Positions 11,190 through 24,488 of a stretch of 64,000 nt of DNA are shown piece after piece. Under the pieces are notes generated by a model. It searched no databases, was not told the origin of the DNA, and saw only the letters and a list, made by a program, of their open reading frames with translations. The position numbers were made by a program, and so were the translations under genes. How positions within the stretch are numbered: the first letter of the stretch is position 1; each line of letters begins with the position of its first letter. The stretch is from Podocnemis expansa (Eukaryota; Chordata; Testudines; Podocnemididae), in NCBI GenBank assembly GCA_007922195.1, contig ML681989.1, positions 43,032,765-43,096,764 of the forward strand, written 5' to 3'.

Positions 11190-11279
11190 AAAAATCTGTT
11201 AGTCTTAAAGTGCCACACAACTGCTTGTTGTTTTTTTACTGGACTAGACTAACACGGCTATCCCTTTTAGTATTTCTAG

Positions 11280-13998
11280 TCTTCAACAGGACAATTAGTG
11301 AAGTGGGTTCAATATTTCTAGTCTTTAATAAGACTTTGTGTTGTAGCACAAGTAAACTCATAAAGAATGGGAATTGGTTTTAAATGCACTTTTAAATGTA
11401 TGGCTTGATTTGCTTTTTCTTTAATCTATAGGCACCTATGGTTTCTTAGAGTATTCATTTATGTATTACTATACAAAATGGACATTCAGTCATCCAAACA
11501 ATGACTAAAAGTCTACAGTACAGAGAAAATCCTGTATACGTTCTTTCAATGAGACTTACTAACAAATAAGTTCCTTTTGAAAATGGGGCTTAAGCTCATA
11601 AATTGTTTAGATGTTCTTGAAAACTGTTACTCTCCACTCAGTCTTATGCTGTCCATTCACAGACAAACTGTGACTGTTTGGTACACGTTGGAAGCAAATT
11701 ATCCAGCTTGAAAGTGTGATGGGACAATTTGCTTATTTCAGAGAGTGAGGGAGTCAGTACCAGAGACTTTTCTTTAGATCAATTTCTAAAGCCAAAAACT
11801 AAATAATAACAATGAACTGGATTTCTCATAAGTCTACCAGTATCATTATTCATATTCTAAGCACCTCAAGGAAAGGACTTCTTTTATATATTTTCTGTGA
11901 AGCAATTAGCATACATGTCACCACTAGAACATAATAATAGTAATAATAATGAGCAATCATTCAAATGGATCTTTGTGTATATATATTTCTTATTTAATGA
12001 AAAGTCTTCAGATCCAGGAAAAAGAAGAATTTTTAATATCTTTGTCCTTTGTGTTGCACTGGAGCAGTTTCAGTAATCTAAAAGCACTTCACTGTAGATT
12101 TTGCCTTTAACACTGAACTCTGGTTTCCTTAATACCTAACTGTGGATGTCCTTGACTCAACAGGGGGTATGTCTACATTGGAATCAGGAGGCAGCACTTG
12201 TGGACCTACCTTGCCTAGGTTTGACCTAGTTAGACACATGGAGCCAGGTTAATTAAAGTTACTCTGAATTTACACTGATTCAATTGAGATCACAACCTGA
12301 ATGATCTCCTTAATACTTACACTCCCATTTCCTTTCTTTCCAGGCTTTGCTGGCCAAAAAATTTCATAGAGGATCAGAAAAATAAACAATTTACCAGGTT
12401 ATCGTATGCTCAGTTACAAAATATGGAACATATACCATGATCTTATGTTTCACAGAGAATTCTGCTCTGTTGAGTCGTTTCTTGTTTAATGTAGCTTTTC
12501 TAGTCAGTTTAGTTTCGACTGCTGATGCTTTCAACTGTTTGGGGTGATGTTACCTCCTTTGTTATTTGAAATAGAGTAAATACTAAAATGTTATAAAACC
12601 AGAACCAAACTTATGCCTTCACAAATATGTCGCTGTAGTATCATTGAGGCCAAAAGTATACTTGGATGCAAAAAAAGAAAGTTAAGTTCATGGAATGTAG
12701 GTCCATGTGATGTGAAGATAGTCAGGAATGCAGACCCATGCTCTGGGTGTCCTTAAACCTCTGGGTGGCAGAAACTGGGATGAGACAGCAGGGGATGAAT
12801 CACTCTGTAGTTGCCATATTCTGTTAATTATTTTTGAAATGCCAGGCACCAGCTCTGTTGGAAGTCAGAATACTGAGTTAAGAAAACCATTGGTTTGACC
12901 CAGTATGGCCTTTTTTACGTTCATTATCTGTTTACTTAACTGTGAAGACACAGAAGATTTTTTTGAAAGGTATAAGTACAGTATAGTACTCCAGTAAAAC
13001 ACATGAATGCACACTAGGGCACTGCATGGAGACCCATTTCAGCTAGTCTGCATGAATTTTCATATTTGGGTATGAAAAATCTGAATATTTGCTTACTATG
13101 GACATCTTCACTCTGTCCTATGATGTTACTTACTAATGAGGCCCAAAAACTTACTAGGTAGAAACTTCAGAAAGACAACCTTATGTTGGATATTCAGAAT
13201 ACAAAAAGAGCATGCTCCCTACCATACCCTTCATTCCCTACCCAGGTATCCCTGTGGATCTCGACACCATTAGTAAATCACCTGACAGAAGACTTGAATC
13301 CTCCCTCTTCTGTGCCATTGCTACAGCTGATCATAGGACTTCTGTTTTCTATATTTATTTACTCAAACAAATGAATATAGAAATAAAATAAAATAAAACT
13401 TACAACAAGCATGAGGTACTTTTAGCATTTACTGGCCCTCCTGCCAGGCTTTGAGTTGTGTCTATGAAAATAAGAAAGAAACTGATATTAATGTTGCTTC
13501 TCCCTGTTGCACATTTGCTAATTGGTGTCTTAGATGCCTATGGTGCAGAAGCAGTGTGTGTGTTTCTTCTGTAGAAACCAAAGCAGAAATATTTTTATCT
13601 ATAATTGTAGGCTATAACTGTATACATAACTAGGCACTGGGGAACTTGAATGTGTACCCAACAGCAGACAAGAAAAAAAATGATTAATAGTCCATAGTTA
13701 ATCCTGGTTGATTGAATAGTTATAGTAGTTGAAAAAGGAGACTCTCCTTTTAGGGACAAAAAAGAACTACCAGAACATATTAAAACAAAGTTAAAAGACT
13801 GTATTTCATTGAGAATAATTTTCATAATTTGATTTATTAATGGCTCACAGTTATTTTAAAAAAAGATTTTCCACTGCTGTAAAATGTTCATATAGTACAG
13901 CAAAACTCAAACTCCTACGAGACAGAACTTCCACTGAAAATCTGACCCTCAATGGTTAGATTCAGGGTCATAAATTCATGACCCTGCAACATGTACAC
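11280..13998. other. unassigned AT-rich sequence
   Basis: Contains a short diverged direct repeat of the PLE target region (AGTGAAGTGGGTTCAATATT around 11296). At about 12168 is a single GGTATGTCTACATTGG motif like a MITE end, without a visible partner. No gene recognised. Confidence 0.35.
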
Positions 13999-14001
13999 TT
14001 A

Positions 14002-14250
14002 GGGCTTGTCTAAATGCTAGGATAATGTGGACCACAGAGTGTGATGCTTTTAAAGCCACTTCATCTGTTGTGTTACCCTGTTAATTTGTCTGTAACAGTC
14101 ATGATGGTGTTCATTTAACGTCACAATAGTGTTCTTTAATACAGCCAGGAAAGTACATGAGGGAACTTTCATTTTATACCAACAGTACTTACATGGACCA
14201 ATTAATGCACAACACATTAGTGTGCATTATCCCACCATGTAAACAAGCCT
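14002..14250. mobile_element. Harbinger-like MITE
   Basis: Ends GGGCTTGTCTAAATG and CATGTAAACAAGCCT are imperfect inverted repeats. A TTA duplicate lies at 13999-14001 and 14251-14253, the typical 3-bp TWA target of PIF/Harbinger transposons. 249 bp, non-coding. Confidence 0.7.
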
Positions 14251-17089
14251 TTAGATTATTATAAACTTTGGGGGGCAGGGGCTGTCTTTTTATTAGGTGT
14301 TTGTACAGCATATGAGTTTCTGGTGCATGACTGGGTCACCTACTTGCTATCATAAGATATGTAATTAATACTACTAATAAAACATTACATCAGTTTAGAT
14401 CATGTCAGAGTACATGTTCAATTACTTTTTTAAAATCTATTTAATGTGCTAAAATTTACTATCTGATCATGAAAACACCATAAAAAATTTAATGTTAACA
14501 CAAGATTTTAATACTATTGCAAGAGGTGGTTATTTGTTGCTTTGCCATCTTTATGATTCTCCCATTTTGGGATTCCAAACATGAAAAGCATATTTGAGAG
14601 ACTAGATTCTGGTGTGCTTAGAGCACTCTAAAGCCACTCTCAAGTCATCTTCTACTCACTTCAACTGGAAAGTTGGTAGTAAGCTGTTGTTAACATTATG
14701 AAAAGAGGCAGATATAACTGCATATTATATCATAAGAGACAATTATAAAAAGAGTATAATATGAAGAACCTTCTCACAAAACTAATTTTAACTGGTAATT
14801 AAACTCAAGTGTTTCTTTTTTTCCCAGTCAGCTCATCAGTAACACTAGAAAATGAATGAACTGAAAATGAAATCCTTTGGAGGAAACAATAATAATTAAT
14901 TACATTTCTCAAGGGAGAATGTACTCCCAATGTATGATTCTGGGTAACCTCTTGAGCAACAAATATTGTAATGTACAGACAGTTTAGAAATTGAGAGGGT
15001 GTTGAAAATCAAGATAATTTAATGTGAGTATTCATATTTCCAGCATGGTTTATAGTTTAAATACACCTCTTTTTGTTGTTTTCAAATGAACTGAATATAG
15101 ATTATGCAATGTGAAAATATTTTACACTGGATATAATTTAATATCTCACGACTCTCTTAGTACTTAGGTGAGGACAGCAGATTCCACAGGATTTGCTGCA
15201 GTTCTCTTTTGACACTCCTCCAAAGGTTAATCACATATTCATAGACAGACCTAACAGATTATGAAGAGGTACTCTCCTGCAGCACAAGAACGCTTCCTAG
15301 AGAGCATTCTATTATTCTTTTCCCAAATTAATTTGAGGGCTTCACCATTGTTCTTGCGAAACTAATAGCCTGCATTGTTTGGAATATCTTCTGATGTTCA
15401 AGCTAAATTTTCTTCTGCTTAATTTAATCCAATTACCTCAATTTATTGTGTTTATTCACTGCATGGTTATCCTAACATTCTTTGGTTCTTGTTTAGCCAC
15501 CCTACATGGATTAAAAATTTAATCTATCCTTGTATGATAAACCATTGAGACCCTTAATATTTTTTCATGCATTTCTCTGCAAGTCTTGCATTGCAGGGAG
15601 CCTGACATACATACCATAAATATCAACCAACCACACTGAGAACAAAAATCACAATATTTGGTATCAAAAGCATAGGACTCACTCAAGTGAGCTAAAGATG
15701 CCATTGAGAAAATAAACAACAATTTCAAATATTGACATGTTAAAAAAAAAAAAAGCTGACCCTTTTCCCTGCTTGTGAAGAATGTAGCAAATATCTATAC
15801 TATTTTTAAAATGTTGTGTGTCAATTTACCTGTGTTGTTAAATACTAGCTGCATGGTTTCAAACTGATAACCTTTGCTGAAGCTGTCCACACCGGAGGGC
15901 TTGGAATGAAGACAGTGACATCAGATAAAACTTACTGTCTGGTTTTAGAAGAGACAAGAGAGAGGCCCACCTCTGCTGTGACCTGGTTAACAAGGGAGAA
16001 GAGGGACTCTGGCATGAAAGATAGAACAAAGTGATTGGGTTTTAAAGCACCCCCTGAAAACCAACAGAAACCCCCTGAGACACAGATGTCTAGAAGGGCT
16101 GTCTCATTCTCCCAAAGCAGGAATGGGGGGTGTCATGGGGTGCACATCTGGGGACCTCTAGGTTATGGTCTATGTAACTTTCCTGTTCACTTTTGCAATG
16201 TAATTGTATGGTTAGATGCTGGTTATGCCATGCAAGGTTCCCTTTTGAATGTTCTACTGTATTGTTATGATATCATGTTTCCTGCAGCATCATATATGTG
16301 CGTAGATGTGAAGTATGTTACATAGCACAGACCCTCAGAACTACTGCTAGCGCAGAGGCTGGAGAATTGTATGGAAAAAGGCAATGCAAATTTAGCTGTC
16401 TAGCTCAAGTAGAAATAAGGAAATCACTGCAGCCCAGAAGGAAGGGGCACCGAGGGGGACTGGAGGAAAAATGCAGACACTTTGAGAGAGAGGGAGAATT
16501 TGCTGTCTGGTGCCAGAAGAACACCATCTTAGAAATGACTGCAAGAAACTGAGCCTATCCATATAGCCAGGTGGGCCTAGACTGGCTGATCACCACCAAA
16601 CAGCCAGTTCTGTGGGTAAAAGCACTGAGAATAAACTAAGATGTGATCCAAGATAGTGTCATTAGATCAGAGTGAGTTTTGTGTCTTTTATTTAATTGAG
16701 GCAAATCCTGATGCCTTTGCTAAATGATTGTGCATTGATTTGCTATATACTCACTTCAAATCATATTCTAATCAGTAAACTAGTAGTTGTTTTATCTAAG
16801 GTTCTGTGGCCTCTAGAGGGTATGAATGAAAAAGGCTGGGCACATCCATTTCTTTGTTAAATGAACAGACATATGTTTCTAGTGATTGGGGAAGGGTCCC
16901 AATCCCTGTAAGACAGAACTTCGCAGTGTGGTAATTGGAGCTGGGGATGCTCACTTGGGGAGTGTCATATGACTGGCCAAAGGGTGTACACCCACTGCAT
17001 GGGACCAATTACACTCAGGAGATTGGTGTGGAGTGACTCAGGAGTGAGTGGTCACCTGCAGAAGCAGGGTAAGTGAGGGTTCAGGAGTG
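14251..17089. other. unassigned; possible old repeat tails
   Basis: Around 14265-14335 (GGGGGCAGGGGCTGTCTTTTT, then TTTGTACAGCA) the sequence resembles an ancient amniote repeat tail. The block 15885-16700 is purine-rich, less AT-rich, and has an AATAAA near 16631; it could be LTR-derived, but I find no paired ends. No gene recognised. Confidence 0.3.
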
Positions 17090-17315
17090 GAGATCAGGTC
17101 ACACTATAACAGCAGATCAAAGCAGTTTAGCTGTTATAGTGTGACCAGATCTCATGACTTGCACTTCTCTGCATTCTTTTTCCTCCCATTCTGTAAGTTT
17201 CCTCCATCTTCAAAGCATCTGACGAAGTGGGATTTTCTCCTGTGAAAGCTCATGCGATAAATAAATTTGTTAATCTTTAAAAGTGCCACAAGTCTCCTTG
17301 TTTGTTTTGCTAAAT
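17090..17315 (+). mobile_element. PLE 3' tail beginning with a palindrome
   Basis: The segment 17097-17113 (GGTCACACTATAACAGC) is perfectly repeated inverted at 17130-17146, a 16-bp loop between. The sequence then continues as a PLE tail: TTCTGTAAGTTTCC, CATCTGACGAAGTGGGA, GAAAGCTCATGCG and AAAAGTGCCACAAG. The palindrome marks the switch point of the usual head-to-head PLE arrangement, with only a short inverted arm left. Confidence 0.8.
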
Positions 17316-18909
17316 AAGTAACAATTTCAAGCATATATGTATAATATAAGGGAAAGGATGAGTGAGGGAGTAAATATTAAACCAACTTGAAATCTGAGAG
17401 TTACTTACACGACAGCCAACTGTATTGAGAGATCTTTGCATCTATATAGCATTTTTTTTTAAATTTCGTATAGCCAGTGTTCTAAGATGACAAAGTCAAA
17501 GTAGCACCAAATGACCAGCAATCATCATAATGTCATTTTGAGCTAATGAGGAAAGTATTCTCATCCAATGTAAGCTGTCTGAACATCATGGGAAAATGAC
17601 ATAGGAAACAGCAGGAGTCATAAATGAAACAAAAATGAAATCTAAGTAATTAAATATGGGAGACTATTTATCTGAATTTCTAAAATAAAAAGCCAGAAAC
17701 AGGTTTTTAATCACAATCAACTACATGTTTTCAAAGAACAAGTGACTACCAACAAGCTGGGAATACTGGCTTTATTTTTGTTTACATTGCACTAGTGCCT
17801 AGGTAACAGTCCAATAATTCCAGAAAACATACAAATACCTGATAAAAAGAATAAAAATTATTTCAACTTCTGCTTGTCATTCATTTCTTCATAATTTCTA
17901 GAAGACGGTAATAATTGCATAGAAATCCATATTAGACTTTTAAAAGATGTCCCAATCCATTGTTCTCATGTCACTGAAGACAAAATCCACAGATCTTGGG
18001 TAACAATGATGGATTATAGCTTTTTAAAAGCTTTTATTATACGTTTTTAAATAAAAATTGGTAAAAAAAAAAAATTAAGAAGTCTGTTCTTAACCTTATT
18101 CCAACCCAGGGAGACAGGTCTGTGATGAATTTTCTAAGAAAAAAAGAAAAAGATTTCTATTACTGATTTCATTGCTGACAGATTTCTTAAAACACTACCA
18201 TCTCCTCTTCATTTTAATTTTTGCAGTCACTTGATCTGTGACATGATGGGTTATCATTCCAGTCAGAGAAAAGTAGACAGATCTCTGGCACCCCTCAATA
18301 TATCTCTTTAATCAAATCGCCAAATCATTGGTTGCATGTCAAAATAGGAACTTCTTTTCTGAAGGATGAGTGCATGTAACTTCAAAATGCTATCCCAGCA
18401 GACGAGTGGGGAATGCAGAGGGAAAGAGAGAAGGACTGTAAGGCGTGTAGGCCATTTATACCTGTGTAAATTAGGAGTAACTTCACAAAAGTGCATGGAA
18501 TTACACTCTTTGAAAACCAATGCGAGATCAGAATGAGATCCACGGGAGTCCGCTGTGGCAGCAAGCACTACCCAACACATTATGAAAGTCTGAAATGATT
18601 TGATTCTGATCATACTCTTCTTTGGTATTAGCCTGGGATTTTTAACTCAAATCAATATATTATGTATATATTTTTAAAAAGAATAGCAGTGAACATAATC
18701 TCATGGTTCTGATACCACTGAAAATTCTACCATTATGTAAATCACTACAGTTGATTTGTAATCCTCAGTTCATGCATCCCTGGCAGACATAGAGCTTGCA
18801 AAATATTTATTATTACAATTATTTTATTAAGCATATGAAAATACTTGGGCTCTCATCTTGTAAGGTTGTCCTGCAGTGCACAGCTCCACAGGAGCCTATC
18901 TGCATGGAC
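17316..18909. other. unassigned AT-rich sequence
   Basis: No gene or repeat recognised. Confidence 0.35.
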
Positions 18910-18917
18910 CTCTAGGC

Positions 18918-19133
18918 CAGTGTTTCCCAACCAATATGCCATGGCGCACAGGTGTGCTGTCAGCTATGAGCAAATGTGCCACAAATTTTTTTCAAAACTA
19001 CTCAAAGAGCTCTGGATTGGCTCATTAGCTCATGAATACTCATAAGTTTATTTGAAAACTATGTGGTGGTTTGCTTCAAATTAATTAAAGGTAGCAAGGT
19101 GTGCCATGGCAGAGAAAATGTTGGGAACCACTG
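18918..19133. mobile_element. hAT-type MITE
   Basis: TIRs CAGTGTTTCCCAACCA and TGTTGGGAACCACTG. The 8-bp TSD CTCTAGGC (18910-18917) and CACTAGGC (19134-19141) match at 7 of 8 positions. 216 bp, with GTGTGCTGTC and a related GTGTGCCATGG inside. No coding capacity. Confidence 0.85.
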
Positions 19134-19141
19134 CACTAGGC

Positions 19142-22100
19142 AGAGGCCTTAGTTATGGACGTCTGAAACTAGTAGCTTCATTTTTGGATCTTGCAAGCAC
19201 CTACATGTCCCACTGAAGCCAAAAACTAGTTGTGAACTGAAAATCAGCCTGTGTAGTCATAGCTTTTAATAAAAGGCTTTCTTCGTATCTGTGTGGGGAG
19301 ATGGAAAGATACAGAATTATCCGTGCTAACTATTTGGAGAAGAGAGTGTGAGAGAAAAAGAAAGATTTTCTACTGCCTGGTGTCATATTAAATGGCTTAT
19401 GTAATGTGAGAGCCAAAAGCTGCCAAATCAGAATTCTTGCATTTTACACTCACTTTTCAAAGGTGTAAATGACACGAGACAATGGAGACTCTGAGCCAGA
19501 GAGCATGTGTGTATATATAAACCAATATTTTTTTTAAAAAAGGGGAACTATAAGAACATGGTAAGATATTAAGAATGTTTCAGAATTGTTGACAGAGAGG
19601 GATCCAAAAAACCAAAACTTTAACATATTTGAATTCCTAATATTGGGCTTCAGAAGCACATTAGAAATTTTCTGTGTACAGATTTCAAACTCTGGCTGCT
19701 ACTCAGTGTGATCTGACCAGCTCCTTTTGAAATCTATAGTGCCAAATAAAAATAGTGGTTCATTTTCAAATAGCTGCTTAGCATAAATTAGCATGCAGAA
19801 GGTGCCAGTGTTTTGCTATGTTTATAGACATCTGCGCTTCAGCGTGAAAAATGTAAAACGAATATTGTGAAAAAGTAAATCCTACAAAAGCAAGTGTTAG
19901 GTCCCCCCCCCCCCCAAGCTGATGCATTATTTTGAGAGGGGAAAAGTTTACATTCATTGACTAAAACGCTGCTAAGCAATTTTTGATGCCCAGCCAAAAC
20001 AGAAATAGAAAGGAAAATCTTTTGTTGAATACCCCCTTTAAATCCCAAAGTGGATTCAATGAGAATACCTGTCATTCTGAATCTATATGTTATTATTTGG
20101 GCTGTGTGATTGGCCATGGACAGTTCTAGAAAACCCTGGAACCAGGGGCATTGCTGCCCCAAGGAACCAAACAGGACACAGGAACAGACCCTGCTCCCCA
20201 TGGATTCACCCCAGCCCTAGCACCAGCTGCAGTCCCTGAATCACCCCTGCCATCAGCCCTGGATCTGAGCACCTGCCCTGGCTGGTCCCTTCCACTAGCT
20301 GCTAAGCACCAAACTACAGCATCCCCAGGTGTGAGCGCCAGCCCCTGCAGCAGGCCCCTGTGCCACACCAGCCCCGGTTGGGCTGAAATGCTGAGCCAGG
20401 CACAAGTTGAGCCGGCCCTGGACCTGAGCACTGAGCCTTAAGCCAAGCTGGTCAGCTAGACCCACTCTTGGCCCCTCTTCTGTATCTGTTCTCCTCCGTT
20501 CCCCTTTCCTTTCACCTTGCTCAGTGGAGTAGACCCCCCAGCACTTTCCCATGCTGTGAGTCTCCACACTACTGAGCTGAAATTTTCCTCTTCTCCCTCC
20601 CTGCAACACGTGTGCTTCTCACGTGATGCAGGACGGGACAATCCATTCAGCTAAGCTCTTCTCCCAGGCAGGCACAAGAGCTGAAGCAAACTGTGCCTGT
20701 GCTTGCCAGGGAGAGAAATTAGGGGCACTGACTCACTGGCTGGGATATCCACGGCCCATGCCCTGCACGCCCCATGCCAGCACTGCCACGCCTGAAACAG
20801 TTCCAGAAATTCGGGGCAAAGGCCAGAATGTTCCAGATCCTTCCTTGAAATGTTCTAAAACCTCCTAGAAAGAAATCAAAATTTGAAGATATTTATGGAA
20901 CATTTCACATGCATGTGAAAAGTTGTGGATTTTATCAAATTACACATAAGTGCGTCAAAAATATTTGGTAAAAGGCTGCCATGCTGATTATGGTACTGCA
21001 CAGTTTAGTACCACGTGATAGTCTTGTAATAGCACGTGCCTGCCAGTGAACTGTTGTTAATGGTAGATTTCTGGTAGCAACAGTGGCAGGAACAAATTGT
21101 ATCATTTTCATTTCACGCTTAGCACTTCAGCCTACAGAACACACTTTCCCCTTCAAATGGCAAAGGCACCAATCCCCCATCCAACTGAGTTTTGCAGTGA
21201 CAAACACTGTGCAGAGCTGGTGTTTTCTTGCAAGATGAAGTGTTCACACATCATCAGTTATATGTGGCAGCTTCTCCAGTTGGAAATCCAGATAATATTT
21301 GTTTTGCATTGCTGGCTCATTTGGTCCGTAAGACCAGGAATTTTGTGTACGCAGAAATTCTGTAATACGTATCTCTTAAAATGAGAAAATAAAACCATGC
21401 TTTCCTTATTTTGAATGCCAGAGTCTGTAGCAGTTTATGACATTTTTTCCCTTGCAAGCAGAGCTACAACGCGTCTTCTAACTTAGCATTTTTTCTGCCA
21501 ATACAGTATCATTTAATCTGTCATTTTGTAATATTTATTATATTTTGTCAGTAAGTCTTCTGTCACTTTGAGTTTGGGATATACAGTTAGGGCGTGGGGT
21601 TGGCTCATTGTGTGAGGTTTTTAACTTGCATCCTTCTTTTTTTATTATTATTATTTTTAATGAGGGCTCTTTCTAAATCTTATAACCTTTATTTAGTTAT
21701 CAATTTCACATCTACACAGCCTATCTTGTGACCTAGTCTCATCCTCCAGATGATGTATTTTCTTTTATAATGCTCTTATATTTTATGTATCCCTAAGCTA
21801 AGGAGATTGTCTGATTGACACCTATTATCTTATTATCATTTGAAGAGCAGTACGCTCAGTCTTTTACAAGATGTAAAGGCAAAAATTACCCATACACTAG
21901 GAATTTACTCTCTGTGTAAACAGGCAATGACTGAACACACATGTTGGACACAAATGTTGATAAATCTTTAGCAGTAGTGATATTAGTAAGTTCAGCGTGC
22001 CCAGATAATGGTGATAAGATAGTGCATTTGTGTTGTGCACTATACAGGTTAGCTTTTGGGGACCTTGCATGAAAAGTAGGAAGGATTTTACAGGAGGAAC

Positions 22101-22869
22101 AATGAGCACCTACTGTGCTTGTAGGGAGATTTTCAAGTATAGGAGACAGAATGAGAGAGGTTTGAAGAAGGAGGTTGTAAGACTGGCATCACCCGGAGAG
22201 GAAAAGAGTACAAGCTGAAATGTAATTGGAAAGAGAGCAGAAATGTAGGCAGGTGGTTAACCTGTAGGGAGCCTTGAAAGAGAGATGTAGAAACTTCATA
22301 TGGGTGACAGAAGAAAGCTACTGAAGGAATTCTCAAAGACTGAAAGAGTGGGATCCAAGAGGGAGCAAAAGAGCTGAGTTTTTTGCTGCTGTATTTAGGA
22401 TGGAGGAATGTTAGAGAGTAGTTGAAGAGGCCAGAAAGAAAAAGGCAGAAAACAGTCATGTCAGCAGATGATCAAGGCACCTGCTGGTCAGATGTTTTAC
22501 ATGTTGCAAAGAGAAGAACTCCAGGGTTCAGTTACAGCCTGGATGAGTGAGAAAAAAAGAGAGGGAGCTGTCAAATGTGACTCAAAGATTCCAGTTGTGA
22601 CAGACCCTGAACATGGTGTTGATATCAACCATAAAAAAGAAGGGAGGAGGCAAGAAGAGAGGTTTAGTTTTTGCCCTGTTGAGTTTGAGCTAGCAGCATA
22701 TCCAAGAAAGTGTATTGGAAAGAAAAACATATTAACAGAGCCGGTTTTTTATTAATGTCAAGTAATATAACTTAATGGTTCCTTTGTGTCCTTGTATTAA
22801 GAATAAATCAATATTGCAGAAAGATTTTAGCATGTGACTCAAACAAGCCAATACCAGAGTATGAACAGA
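19142..22869. other. unassigned; GC-rich block and purine-rich block
   Basis: A run of 13 C lies at 19903-19915. The stretch 20110-20800 is distinctly GC-rich, with CCAGCCC-type repeats and several overlapping frames on both strands, none resembling a known protein. The stretch 22080-22750 is purine-rich (GAGAGAGG-like) and looks like a decayed dispersed repeat that I cannot name. The rest is AT-rich without recognisable features. Confidence 0.35.
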
Positions 22870-22872
22870 TTA

Positions 22873-23265
22873 GCTATGTCTACACTTGCAAGTTAGTTTG
22901 AATTAAGGAGGCTTAATTCAAAGTAACTTAGTCCCTGTCTACACTAGGCTTTCATTAGTTTGAATTAAGGAATCCTTAATTTGAACTAATGAAAGCTTAG
23001 TTCAAACTAGTAAGACCTGCCCTTTAAGTTGAACTAAGCCCGTAGTTCAAACTTGGTATAGCGTAGACATTTAAATCCACTTTTAGTTCGAAGTGAGGGC
23101 AGTTACTTCCAATTTAAAAAGTGGCTTAAGTTGAATTAACTGTAATTTGACTTAGTCCACATTGTTAATTTGAACTAATAAGTTTGAATGTAGTTTAAAC
23201 TACATTTGAACTTATTAGTTCCAATTAACAAATTAAAGCTAAGTTTGGGAAGTACAGACATAGCC
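22873..23265. mobile_element. fold-back Harbinger-like MITE
   Basis: Ends GCTATGTCTACACTT and AAGTACAGACATAGCC (inverted), with TTA duplicated at 22870-22872 and 23266-23268. The interior alternates inverted copies of AGTTTGAATTAA and TTAATTCAAA. It is the same structural class as 6605-7023 and 29641-30060 but with a different internal palindrome. Confidence 0.8.
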
Positions 23266-23365
23266 TTAAAGCTTTGCAATTTCCAAAGGGATAGACGTGT
23301 TAGTCTAGTCCAGCAAAAACAAACAAGGAGTCGTGTGGCACTTTGAGACTAACAGATTTATTTTT

Positions 23366-23413
23366 TGCATGAGCTTTCGTGGGAGAAGATCCCACTTCCT
23401 CAGACGCTTCGAA
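23366..23413 (-). ncRNA. hammerhead-ribozyme-like fold in PLE tail
   Basis: Minus-strand order: TTC-GAA-GCGT, CTGAGGA, A, GTGGGA...TCCCAC, GAAA, GC-TC, ATGC. Here stem I is GCGT/ATGC: compared with GCAT in other copies one pair becomes G-U, so pairing is kept. All core boxes are present. Confidence 0.5.
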
Positions 23414-23539
23414 GATGGGTGAACTTACAGAATAGAATGAAAATAAATGCAAGGGGGTGTAAAACATAGGATCAGGTCATGCAGTAACAGCAAATCAGAG
23501 CAGTTTACAGGCTCAAACCATGGGAAGCCTGAAGTCAAA

Positions 23540-24488
23540 TTACCCTTTGTAATGGGAAAAGAACCCATAATCTCGATTGAGTCCTGCTCTGACAGAATTT
23601 AGTTTGCATATTAATTCGAGTTCAGCTGTTTCTCTTTGGAGTCTTGATGTCCCAGGTACATCTCTAACGACAGTCGTTAACAAATCCATCATCGAGTGAT
23701 TAGGAAGATGGAAGTGCTCAGCAACTGGTTTCTTTGTTCTTTGATTTCTGATATCAGCTCTGTGCTCATTCAATCTCTTATGGAGCGATCGTCCTGTTTG
23801 TCCAATGTATAAGGTGTTGGGGCATTTCTTGCACATGATGGCATAGACCACATTAGTAGACGAGCAGGTAAATGAGCCTTTGATGGAGTAGCAGGCTTGA
23901 TTAGGACCTATGATGGTGTTTGTTGTGTAGATATGTAGGCAGACTTGGCAGCATGGTTTTTTGCAAGGGTATGTGCCTGCTTCAATGTTCTTGTTGTTAG
24001 ATCTGTAGTTGCTGGTGAGTATCTGTTTAAGATTAGGGGGCTGCTTATAGGCAAGGAGTGGTCTGTCTCCTAATGCTTGAGAGAGAGAGGGATCATCTTT
24101 TAGAATAGGCTGTAGGTCCTTAATGATCTTTTGCAGAGGTCTGACTTGAGGATTGTATGTGGTGACTAGTGGTGGTCTGTTGCTTTCTTTCTTGGGTCTC
24201 TCCTGTAGTAGATGACTTCGGGGAACCCGTCTAGCTCTGTCAATTTGTTTTCTTGCTTCCCCAGCTGGGTACTGTAGTTTCAAGAATGCTTGATAGAGAT
24301 CCTCAAGATGTCTGTCTCTGTCTGAGGGATCAGAGCAGATGCAGTTATATCTTAGGGCTTGGCTGTAGACAATGGATCGTGTGGTGTGTTTAGGATGGAA
24401 GCTCGAAGGATGTAGGTAACTATACTGATCAGTAGGTTTTCGGTATAGGGTGGTGGTGATATGTCTATCCCTGATTTGTACTGTAGTG
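23540..24488 (-). pseudogene. PLE linker, Cys-rich segment and GIY-YIG endonuclease
   Basis: C-terminal half of the PLE protein, open to FSHYKG-stop at 23540. From upstream: IHFLDTTVQIRDRHITTTLY (RT end), a basic linker (RKQIDRARRVPRSHLLQERP), a Cys-rich segment (YPCKKPCCQVC), then the nuclease VVYAIMCKKC ... LYIGQTGRSLHKRLNEHR with the Cys pair, and AEHFHLPNHS. The CCHH arrangement and the upstream Cys cluster suggest a Neptune-like rather than a Penelope/Poseidon-type PLE, an inference. This frame is shifted relative to the RT frame by a 2-bp loss near 24515. No own start codon is credible. Confidence 0.92.

Larger units (their letters stand above)
8676..11265 (+). mobile_element. composite Penelope-like element with inverted 5' arm
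   Basis: A complete insertion bounded by a 14-bp TSD. From the left: an inverted copy of the element's 3' end and GIY-YIG region (8676 to about 9238); then, after an abrupt switch of strand, the N-terminal domain and RT on the plus strand (about 9240-10757); then an internal deletion; then the end of the GIY-YIG domain and the 3' tail (10757-11265). The deletion joins RT (QIRDRQ) directly to the nuclease at AGACAGGACGA, a short stretch shared by both parental sequences. Inverted partial copies at the 5' side are a known feature of PLE insertions. The 3' end is GACTAACACGGCTATCCCT. Confidence 0.93.

Noticed and set aside
20126..20609. Overlapping frames of about 100 codons in a GC-rich block
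   Set aside because: Low-complexity composition, frames on both strands, no recognisable domain.
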